Part shown: positions 1 to 6,182 of the stretch, piece after piece
Numbering within the stretch: position 1 is the first letter of the stretch
How the letters are laid out: each line of letters opens with the position of its first letter
Assembly (NCBI GenBank): GCA_937863915.1
Contig: CALMID010000335.1
Coordinates: forward strand, 1 to 7,242
Direction: 5' to 3'
DNA length: 7,242 nt
Source: an uncultured Pseudomonas sp.
Lineage (GTDB): Bacteria; Pseudomonadota; Gammaproteobacteria; Pseudomonadales; Pseudomonadaceae
Made by a program: the position numbers and the translations under genes
The notes under the pieces: model-generated
The model's database searches: none
What the model was told of the DNA's origin: nothing
What the model saw: only the letters and a program-made list of their open reading frames with translations

Positions 1-48
1 CTGTCGCTGACCGGCTGGTTCCGCCGCCGCGGGCAGGCGCCGTTCTGA
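1..48 (+). CDS. 3' end of an unrecognised gene (partial)
   Basis: The first 15 codons read LSLTGWFRRRGQAPF and end in TGA at 46-48. A short hydrophobic stretch followed by a run of arginines fits the end of a membrane segment with a basic cytoplasmic tail, but this is too little to name a family. A real gene is supported by the GC-ending codons and by the tight convergence with the next gene, whose stop codon begins at base 50 on the other strand. The reading frame could also be chance. Confidence 0.4.
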   Translation: MSLTGWFRRRGQAPF

Positions 49-49
49 A

Positions 50-601
50 TCAGTGGCCCCAGACGCGGATGGTGCTTCGGATATCGCTGATGTCGCGAAT
101 CTCGAAGGCGCCCAGGGTGCTGGAGCCTGGCGCGCCCTGATTGCCCAATCCAAGTTCACCGGCGACGCGCAGGCGGATGGTCAGCGGCTGGGTGATGATG
201 CCGTCGGCGATCAGTTGGTCGCTGGTGGTCTTCAGATCGGGCAATTGCAGTTGCAGCTTCTTCGTGCCGCCCTGGTCAACCACATCGACCTTGAGGGTCG
301 GGGCGTTGACCAGCCCGCTGATGAAGTACAGTTTGGCCGCGCCATAGGCGACACCGACTGGGCAGGCGCCTGGCGCCACGCAGCCGTTGTCGATCACCAG
401 GTTGCGGATCTGCAGGCTGTTGCCATCGTCCTCCCAGGCGACCTTGCCGGTCTGGGTCTTGAGATCGAGGGTCAGGGTGATCCCGGCCTGGCCGGTGACG
501 TCGCGCAGGTCCTGATTATCCAGCGCCTGCAGGGCGGCCTGGGCGTTCAGGCTGAACAGTGCCGAACAGCAGGCCAGCGCGAGGGTGACTGTTTTGAGCA
601 T
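50..601 (-). CDS. Secreted protein with VTGQAG motif (DUF6160/FilA-like), function unknown
   Basis: This encodes 183 residues. Residues 1-22 form a signal peptide ending in AQA before Ala23, with no lipobox at the cleavage site, so the product should be exported to the periplasm or cell surface. Mature residues 24-43 carry the pattern LxxLDxxxLxxVTGQAGI, which I recall from DUF6160/FilA-like proteins of Pseudomonas and Acinetobacter, some annotated as pilus-associated. The rest alternates polar and hydrophobic residues and looks beta-rich (for example LTLDL, LQLQL, LTIRLRV). Two cysteines at 74 and 80 could form a small disulphide loop. No catalytic motif is visible. The start is ATG at 599-601, chosen because it gives a complete signal peptide; the ribosome site upstream is weak. 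The gene stands alone, converging with the left-edge gene and divergent from the DUF523 gene. Secretion is a strong inference. The family name is from memory, and the function is unknown. Confidence 0.82.
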   Translation of the reverse strand: MLKTVTLALACCSALFSLNAQAALQALDNQDLRDVTGQAGITLTLDLKTQTGKVAWEDDGNSLQIRNLVIDNGCVAPGACPVGVAYGAAKLYFISGLVNAPTLKVDVVDQGGTKKLQLQLPDLKTTSDQLIADGIITQPLTIRLRVAGELGLGNQGAPGSSTLGAFEIRDISDIRSTIRVWGH

Positions 602-842
602 GGCGGCAATCCGTGGCGAGGTGATGTTGTTGTGCGCGGCAGTGTGCGCGCGGGGGGCGCCTCCTCACTAGGGCGGGCCGCCGGTTCCCGCCGAAGGATG
701 GGGGCGGCAGTTCGCGCCCCAGAGCAGCCGAAGGTCGGGTTCTGGCTGTTTTCTACAACTAAGGTTGCGCTTTGCCGGCGGGCATTCGCGGCGAGGCGGT
801 GATCCCGGGACAGCGCCTGTTACCTCAGGCCACAAGGGGCTT
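602..842. other. Divergent intergenic spacer
   Basis: These 241 bases separate the divergent secreted-protein and DUF523 genes and should hold both promoters. The left part is very GC-rich. It includes a small hairpin (GGCGGG at 672-677 against CCCGCC at 687-692) with no T-run. Near 750-765 the sequence is locally AT-richer and contains TAAGGT (760-765), a possible -10 box for the + strand gene. I could not find a convincing -35 partner, so no promoter is called. Confidence 0.4.
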
Positions 843-1337
843 ATGGAAAAGATTCTGGTCAGCCGCTGCCTGCTCGGGCAGCCGGTGCGTTATGACGGTG
901 GCGCTCATGGCCCGCTGGACCTGTTGCTGCGCTGGCAGGCCGAGGGGCGAGTGGTGCTCTTGTGTCCTGAGGTCTTTGGCGGCTTGCCGACGCCGCGGCC
1001 GCCGGCCGAGATTGCCGGTGGGCAAGGGGCGCGGGTGCTGGATGGCGAGCTGGCGGTGCTGACGGTGGATGGCGTCGATGTCAGCCCGGCATTCCTGGCC
1101 GGGGCACGGGAAGCCTTGCGGCTGTGCGCGGAGCACGGTATCCGCCTGGCGGTGCTCAAGGCGCGCAGCCCCTCCTGCGGCAATCACGAGAATTACGATG
1201 GCAGTTTCAGTGGCGTGCGCGTGTCGGGCGAAGGCGTGACGGCGGCGGCCCTGCGTCGTGCCGGGGTTCTCGTGCTCAACGAGGAGGAGCTGGCGCAGGC
1301 CGAGTCTTGGCTTGCGCAGCAGGAATCGCAGGCATGA
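843..1337 (+). CDS. DUF523 / TudS-type [4Fe-4S] desulfurase-like protein
   Basis: This encodes 164 residues, the usual length of a stand-alone DUF523 protein. Family hallmarks run in order: ILVSRCLLG (residues 4-12), RYDG (16-19), LCPEVFGGLPTPRPPAEI (40-57), LKARSPSCG (105-113), YDGSFSG (118-124) and GEGVTAAAL (129-137). Cys9, Cys41 and Cys112 are the three conserved cysteines. In the characterised homologue TudS (thiouracil desulfurase) they hold a [4Fe-4S] cluster that removes sulfur from 2-thiouracil. The cytoplasmic substrate of this protein is not known; detoxification or recycling of thiolated pyrimidines is an inference from TudS. The start is ATG at 843 because it puts Cys9 where the family expects it. 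AGGGG at 835-839 is a ribosome site with a short 3-base spacing. The stop codon overlaps the first bases of the terminator at 1336. No partner genes lie on this strand. Confidence 0.92.
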   Translation: MEKILVSRCLLGQPVRYDGGAHGPLDLLLRWQAEGRVVLLCPEVFGGLPTPRPPAEIAGGQGARVLDGELAVLTVDGVDVSPAFLAGAREALRLCAEHGIRLAVLKARSPSCGNHENYDGSFSGVRVSGEGVTAAALRRAGVLVLNEEELAQAESWLAQQESQA

Positions 1338-1365
1338 AAAAGGGAGGCCGAGGCCTCCCTTTTTC
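1336..1365. terminator. Bidirectional terminator between DUF523 gene and serA
   Basis: A perfect inverted repeat pairs 1336-1349 with 1352-1365 around a two-base centre. The core AGGGAGGCC/GGCCTCCCT is flanked by five A on the left and five T on the right, so either transcript ends in a GC stem followed by a U-run. It lies between two convergent genes: the left arm overlaps the DUF523 stop codon, and serA ends 14 bases to the right. It therefore probably terminates both. Confidence 0.93.
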
Positions 1366-1379
1366 GTTGCAGCGGGTGC

Positions 1380-2609
1380 TTAGAACAGCACGCGGCTGCG
1401 GATGGTGCCCTTGACGTGCTGCAGCTTCTCCAGCGCCAGGTCGGAGTACTCGGCGTCGACGTCGATCACCACGTAGCCGACCTTGTCGTTGGTCTGCAGG
1501 AACTGACCACAGATGTTGATGCCGTTGTCGGCGAACACCTTGTTGATCTCGCTCATCACGCCCGGGATGTTGGCGTGGATGTGCAGCAGGCGGTGCTTGC
1601 CCGGGTGCGCCGGCAGGGCGACTTCCGGGAAGTTGACCGACGACACCGAGGTACCGTTGTCGCTGTACTTGACCAGCTTCTCGGCCACTTCCAGGCCGAT
1701 GTTGGCCTGCGCTTCGGCGGTGGAGCCACCGATGTGCGGGGTCAGGATCACGCGATCCAGGCCACGCAGCGGGCTCTCGAACTCTTCATCGTTGGATTTG
1801 GGTTCGACCGGGAATACGTCGATAGCGGCGCCGATCAGGTGCTCGTCCTTGATGGCAGCGGCCAGGTGATCCAGCTCGACCACGGTGCCGCGGGCGGCGT
1901 TGATCAGGATGCCGCCCTTCTTCATGGCGCGGATTTCCTTCTCGCCGATCATCCACTGGGTGGACGGCAGTTCCGGTACGTGCAGGGAAACGATGTCGCA
2001 CATGCCCAGCAGATCGTGCAGGTTGCCGACCTGAGTGGCGTTGCCCAGCGGCAGCTTGGTGACCACGTCGTAGAAGAACACCTGCATGCCCATGGCTTCG
2101 GCCATTACCGACAGCTGGGTGCCGATGGAGCCGTAACCGACGATGCCGAGCTTCTTGCCGCGAATCTCGAAGGAGTTGGCCGCCGACTTGATCCAGCCAC
2201 CGCGGTGGCAGGAGGCGTTCTTCTCCGGGATGCCGCGCAGCAGCAGGATGGCTTCGGCCAGCACCAGTTCGGCCACCGAGCGGGTGTTGGAATAGGGGGC
2301 GTTGAACACGGCGATGCCGCGCTCGCGGGCCGCGTTCAGGTCAACCTGGTTGGTGCCGATGCAGAAGCAGCCGACGGCGACCAGCTTCTTGGCGCAGTCG
2401 AAGACCTCGGCGGTCAGCTGGGTGCGCGAGCGGATGCCGATGAAGTGAGCGTCGGCGATCTTCTCTTTCAGCTCGTCATCGGACAGTGCGCCTTTGAGGT
2501 ACTCGATGTTGCTGTAGCCGGCAGCCTTCAGGGTGTCGACAGCGTTCTGGTGCACGCCTTCGAGAAGAAGGAACTTGATCTTGCTCTTGTCGAGAGAGGT
2601 CTTGCTCAT
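1380..2609 (-). CDS. serA: D-3-phosphoglycerate dehydrogenase
   Basis: SerA catalyses the first step of the phosphorylated serine pathway in the cytoplasm: 3-phosphoglycerate plus NAD to 3-phosphohydroxypyruvate. The product is 409 residues, the length of the E. coli-type short enzyme with an ACT domain. The NAD-binding loop is GYGSIG at 158-163 and the aspartate ending the next strand is Asp181. The catalytic trio is Arg240 (NAARG), Glu269 (PVEP) and His292 (TPHIGGST). The C-terminal ACT domain begins around 340; His345, Asn347 and Asn365 match the E. coli residues that bind serine, so feedback inhibition by serine is likely. The start is ATG at 2607-2609 (MSKTSLDKSK), preceded by AGG at 7 bases; an in-frame extension to 2657 lacks family support. 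E. coli SerA also reduces 2-oxoglutarate to D-2-hydroxyglutarate, which fits the divergent neighbour that oxidises this compound. Nothing is broken or missing. Confidence 0.97.
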   Translation of the reverse strand: MSKTSLDKSKIKFLLLEGVHQNAVDTLKAAGYSNIEYLKGALSDDELKEKIADAHFIGIRSRTQLTAEVFDCAKKLVAVGCFCIGTNQVDLNAARERGIAVFNAPYSNTRSVAELVLAEAILLLRGIPEKNASCHRGGWIKSAANSFEIRGKKLGIVGYGSIGTQLSVMAEAMGMQVFFYDVVTKLPLGNATQVGNLHDLLGMCDIVSLHVPELPSTQWMIGEKEIRAMKKGGILINAARGTVVELDHLAAAIKDEHLIGAAIDVFPVEPKSNDEEFESPLRGLDRVILTPHIGGSTAEAQANIGLEVAEKLVKYSDNGTSVSSVNFPEVALPAHPGKHRLLHIHANIPGVMSEINKVFADNGINICGQFLQTNDKVGYVVIDVDAEYSDLALEKLQHVKGTIRSRVLF

Positions 2610-2699
2610 CGGAGTACCTGTTGTCCCGTGATGTATGACTGGGAAAGCGGCCAGCAAGCGGCTGGCGCGGGCCGCGAGTCGGGCGCTGGCACGATTCGC

Positions 2700-2729
2700 G
2701 GGGGGCGTATGCTAGCATATGAGCCCCCC
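2700..2729. promoter_or_regulatory. Interrupted palindrome in the serA / D2HGDH divergent region
   Basis: GGGGGGC (2700-2706) and GCCCCCC (2723-2729) flank a perfect 12-base palindrome TATGCTAGCATA (2708-2719), with one unpaired base on the left and three on the right. The centre carries TATGCT, a plausible -10 box, on both strands. It lies 91-120 bases upstream of the serA start and 67-96 bases upstream of the D2HGDH start. It could be a regulator site, a shared promoter core for both genes, or a hairpin in a leader. No good -35 box was found, so the role is inference. Confidence 0.5.
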
Positions 2730-2762
2730 GAAATACCCACCCCTGGCCGATGAAGCGTGCTC

Positions 2763-2774
2763 AGGGTGACCATG
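2763..2774 (+). promoter_or_regulatory. Ribosome site and alternative start for D2HGDH
   Basis: AGGG (2763-2766) sits 5 bases before an in-frame ATG at 2772. It is a better ribosome site than GAGAG (2783-2787), which precedes the preferred ATG at 2796. If used, it adds eight residues (MNTLRVPR) to the dehydrogenase. The homologues I recall begin at MTNPAL or similar, which favours 2796. Confidence 0.4.
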
Positions 2775-2795
2775 AATACTTTGAGAGTTCCGCGA

Positions 2796-4190
2796 ATGAC
2801 CAATCCTGCGCTGATCGAAGAGCTGAAGACCCTGGTGGATGCCGGCAAGGTACTCACCGACGCCGATTCGCTGAACGCCTACGGCAAGGATTGGACCAAG
2901 CATTTCGCCCCCGCCCCGACCGCCATCGTCTTCCCCAAGACCATCGAGCAGGTGCAGGCCGTGGTGCGCTGGGCCAACCAGCACAAGGTCGCCCTGGTGC
3001 CGTCCGGTGGCCGTACCGGCCTGTCTGCCGGCGCCGTCGCGGCCAATGGCGAAGTGGTGGTGGCGTTCGACTACATGAACCAGATTCTGGAATTCAACGA
3101 ATACGACCGCACCGCCGTGTGCCAGCCGGGCGTGGTGACCAAGCAGCTGCAGCAGTTCGCCGAGGACAAGGGTCTGTACTACCCGGTGGATTTCGCTTCC
3201 AGCGGTTCCAGCCAGATTGGCGGCAATATCGGCACCAATGCCGGCGGGATCAAGGTCATTCGCTACGGCATGACCCGCAACTGGGTCGCCGGCCTCAAGG
3301 TCGTCACCGGCACCGGCGAACTGCTGGAACTGAACCGCGACCTGATCAAGAACGCCACCGGCTACGACATGCGCCAGCTGTTTATCGGTGCCGAAGGTAC
3401 CCTGGGCTTTGTGGTCGAGGCCACCATGCGCCTGGACCGCGCGCCGAAGAACCTCACCGCCATGGTTCTGGGTACCCCGGACTTCGATTCGATCATGCCG
3501 GTACTGCACGCCTTCCAGGGCAAGCTGGATCTGACCGCCTTCGAGTTCTTCTCCGACAAGGCGCTGGCCAAGATCATGGCCCGTGGCGACGTGCCGCCGG
3601 CTTTCGAGACCGACTGCCCGTTCTATGCCCTGCTGGAGTTCGAGGCGACCACCGAGGAAGTGGCCAACCAGGCCCTGGAAACCTTCGAATACTGCGTCGA
3701 GCAGGGCTGGGTGCTGGATGGCGTGATGAGCCAGAGCGAGCAGCAGCTGCAGAACCTGTGGAAGCTGCGCGAGTACATCTCCGAGACCATCAGCCACTGG
3801 ACCCCGTACAAGAACGATATCTCGGTCACCGTGAGCAAGGTGCCGGCGTTCCTCCACGACATCGACCGCATCGTCGGCGAGAACTACCCGGACTTCGAGG
3901 TGGTGTGGTTCGGCCACATCGGCGACGGCAACCTGCACCTGAATATCCTCAAGCCGGATAACCTGTCCAAGGACGAGTTCTTCGCCAAGTGCGCGACGGT
4001 GAACAAGTGGGTGTTCGAGACCGTGCAGAAGTACAACGGCTCGATCAGCGCCGAGCACGGCGTGGGCATGACCAAGCGTGACTACCTGCACTACAGCCGC
4101 TCCGAGGCGGAAATCGCCTATATGAAGGCGGTCAAGGCGGTGTTCGATCCGAACGGGATCATGAACCCCGGCAAAATCTTCCCCGTCTGA
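2796..4190 (+). CDS. d2hgdh: D-2-hydroxyglutarate dehydrogenase (FAD-linked)
   Basis: This encodes 464 residues of the GlcD/vanillyl-alcohol-oxidase flavoprotein family. The enzyme oxidises D-2-hydroxyglutarate to 2-oxoglutarate; in P. stutzeri it passes electrons to electron-transfer flavoprotein and clears the by-product of SerA. The FAD domain shows PSGGRTGLSAGAV (69-81), SSGSSQIGGNIGTNAGG (135-151) and GAEGTLGFV (198-206). The C-terminal substrate domain shows LREYISE (324-330), the metal-site motif HIGDGNLH with His374 and His381, and SAEHGVG with Glu420 and His421. It ends in the family signature DPNGIMNPGKIF. There is no signal peptide, so it is cytoplasmic. ATG 2796 is chosen by family length, with GAGAG 8 bases upstream; ATG 2772 is possible. 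Divergence from serA is strong support for this substrate over glycolate or D-lactate. A small D-malate side activity is possible. ETF genes are not in the window. Confidence 0.93.
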   Translation: MTNPALIEELKTLVDAGKVLTDADSLNAYGKDWTKHFAPAPTAIVFPKTIEQVQAVVRWANQHKVALVPSGGRTGLSAGAVAANGEVVVAFDYMNQILEFNEYDRTAVCQPGVVTKQLQQFAEDKGLYYPVDFASSGSSQIGGNIGTNAGGIKVIRYGMTRNWVAGLKVVTGTGELLELNRDLIKNATGYDMRQLFIGAEGTLGFVVEATMRLDRAPKNLTAMVLGTPDFDSIMPVLHAFQGKLDLTAFEFFSDKALAKIMARGDVPPAFETDCPFYALLEFEATTEEVANQALETFEYCVEQGWVLDGVMSQSEQQLQNLWKLREYISETISHWTPYKNDISVTVSKVPAFLHDIDRIVGENYPDFEVVWFGHIGDGNLHLNILKPDNLSKDEFFAKCATVNKWVFETVQKYNGSISAEHGVGMTKRDYLHYSRSEAEIAYMKAVKAVFDPNGIMNPGKIFPV

Positions 4191-4227
4191 AGCTACTGCG
4201 CTCGGCCAGGCGTTGTTGGCGCAGCCA

Positions 4228-4267
4228 GGAAAAATGCTCATTGGCACCTGCCAACTCCGCTTTTTCC
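4228..4267 (+). repeat. Two-tier hairpin element, possible dispersed Pseudomonas repeat / terminator
   Basis: The outer arms GGAAAAA (4228-4234) and TTTTTCC (4261-4267) pair perfectly. GC (4236-4237) can extend the stem with GC (4259-4260) across a bulged T. The inner arms TTGGCA (4241-4246) and TGCCAA (4249-4254) close a two-base loop. Similar AATGCTCATT...ACTCCGCTTTTT sequences with varying inner arms are familiar to me from intergenic regions of Pseudomonas, which suggests a dispersed repeat. It lies 37 bases after the dehydrogenase stop and could end its transcript, since the right arm is a T-run. Confidence 0.55.
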
Positions 4268-4334
4268 CGACTCCGCCGCCTAGCCTGACCATCGCTCGTA
4301 ACGCTTCATGGGCATTTGATTCGGAGAAAAGCGG

Positions 4335-5000
4335 ATGAGTTACCAGCACCATTACACCGACGGCACGCCGATCCACTTCCCGCTGGGCAAGGTGGTCTGT
4401 GTCGGGCGCAATTACGCCGAGCATGCCGCCGAGCTGAACAACCCGATCCCCACCGAGCCGCTGCTGTTCATCAAGCCGGGCAGCTGCACCGTGGCGCTGG
4501 ATGAGAGTTTTTCCATCCCGCAGGACCGTGGCGCGGTGCATTTCGAGGCGGAGATTGCCGTGCTGATCGGCAAGCCGCTGTCGAAGCAGCCTTCCGAGGA
4601 GGAGGTGCGCGATGCCATCTCCGGCTACGCTCCGGCACTGGATCTGACCCTGCGTGACGTACAGGCCAAGCTGAAAGAAAAGGGCCTGCCCTGGGAGCTG
4701 GCCAAGAGCTTCGACGGCGCCTACGTGCTGGCACCGTTCGTGGCGGCGGATGCGGTGGAGGATGTGCGTGACATCGGCATCCGCCTGTCCATCGACGGCC
4801 AGCTGCGTCAGGACGGCAACAGCCGCGACATGCTCAACCCGATCATCGGCCTGATCCAGCACATTGCCGGACACTTCAGCCTGCAGCCGGGTGACGTGGT
4901 GTCCACCGGCACCCCGGCCGGCGTCGGCCCGCTGGCCAGCGGCGAGCAACTGGACATCGAACTGGTCGGTCTCAGCCGTTTCAGCACCCGCGTGCTGTAA
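4335..5000 (+). CDS. Fumarylacetoacetate hydrolase family protein (FAHD1/YcgM-like acylpyruvase or oxaloacetate decarboxylase)
   Basis: This encodes 221 residues, the full length of the short single-domain FAHD1/YcgM branch. Conserved segments are VGRNYAEHAAE (23-33), EPLLFIKP (41-48), HFEAEIAVLIGK (69-80), ALDLTLRDVQ (101-110), AKSFD (123-127), the cap-like stretch NSRDML (162-167) and STGTPAGVG (190-198). Glu71, Glu73 and Asp103 should hold the Mg or Mn ion. His30 and Glu33 match the catalytic pair of human FAHD1, and Lys124 matches its active-site lysine. Family members cleave acylpyruvates or decarboxylate oxaloacetate in the cytoplasm; the exact substrate cannot be read from sequence. 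ATG 4335 has GGAG (4323-4326) at 8 bases. It follows the dehydrogenase on the same strand, but the hairpin in the gap suggests it may have its own transcript. A perfect terminator follows 19 bases after the stop. Confidence 0.9.
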   Translation: MSYQHHYTDGTPIHFPLGKVVCVGRNYAEHAAELNNPIPTEPLLFIKPGSCTVALDESFSIPQDRGAVHFEAEIAVLIGKPLSKQPSEEEVRDAISGYAPALDLTLRDVQAKLKEKGLPWELAKSFDGAYVLAPFVAADAVEDVRDIGIRLSIDGQLRQDGNSRDMLNPIIGLIQHIAGHFSLQPGDVVSTGTPAGVGPLASGEQLDIELVGLSRFSTRVL

Positions 5001-5019
5001 AGACGACTCCGCTTCAGTG

Positions 5020-5047
5020 AAAAGGCCCGGCAATTGCCGGGCCTTTT
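5020..5047. terminator. Bidirectional terminator between the FAH-family gene and the amidohydrolase gene
   Basis: A perfect 28-base palindrome centred between 5033 and 5034. The GC arms GGCCCGGC and GCCGGGCC surround AATT, with four A before and five T after (5044-5048), so it works on either strand. It lies 19 bases after the FAH-family stop and 13 bases before the end of the convergent amidohydrolase gene. Confidence 0.95.
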
Positions 5048-5060
5048 TGTTGCGGCGCGT

Positions 5061-6095
<1,035 letters not shown>

Positions 6096-6144
6096 GAGAG
6101 GCTCCCCGGACGCATTTGGCGCCCGTGAATCGGATTGTTGAGAC

Positions 6145-6182
6145 ACCCTCTCCCCGGTGGGGAGAGGGTCAGGGTGAGGGGT
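6145..6182 (-). repeat. CCCTCTCCCC-type hairpin repeat between binding-protein and amidohydrolase genes
   Basis: ACCCTCTCCCC (6145-6155) and GGGGAGAGGGT (6159-6169) form a perfect 11-base-pair stem with a 3-base loop. Read on the - strand it is preceded by CCCCTCACCCTG, giving the CCCTCACCCT(G/A)ACCCTCTCCC pattern that I know as a dispersed intergenic repeat in many Proteobacteria. It begins immediately after the binding-protein stop codon. There is no U-run after the stem, so it is not a classical terminator. It could stabilise the upstream mRNA or reduce read-through. Confidence 0.7.

Noticed and set aside
53..802. 249-codon open frame on the + strand opposite the secreted protein
   Set aside because: It is a composition artefact with no family pattern, whereas the opposite strand has a signal peptide and a recognised motif.
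765..842. Longer start for the DUF523 gene
   Set aside because: The added 26 residues do not look like the family, whose first conserved cysteine is normally about nine residues from the start.
2610..2657. Longer serA start adding 16 residues (MLAAFPVIHHGTTGTP)
   Set aside because: ATG 2607-2609 has a ribosome site and gives the 409-residue family length with catalytic residues at the E. coli-like positions.
2687..2702. Possible sigma-54 promoter (TGGCACG followed by GC)
   Set aside because: The -24 half is good, but at the correct spacing the -12 position reads GG rather than GC; the only GC is two bases too close.
1416..2753. 445-codon open frame on the + strand opposite serA
   Set aside because: It mirrors the serA codons, has no domain and low-complexity composition, and serA itself is certain.
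2712..5033. 773-codon open frame on the - strand across the dehydrogenase and FAH-family genes
   Set aside because: It is antisense to two well-conserved genes, is rich in His, Gly, Val and Ala as expected from the mirror of GC-biased codons, and has no recognisable domain.
6096..6146. Longer amidohydrolase start at a GTG on the - strand
   Set aside because: It lies at the edge of the hairpin repeat, has no ribosome site, and adds residues that do not resemble the family; ATG 6093-6095 has GGGGAG at good spacing.
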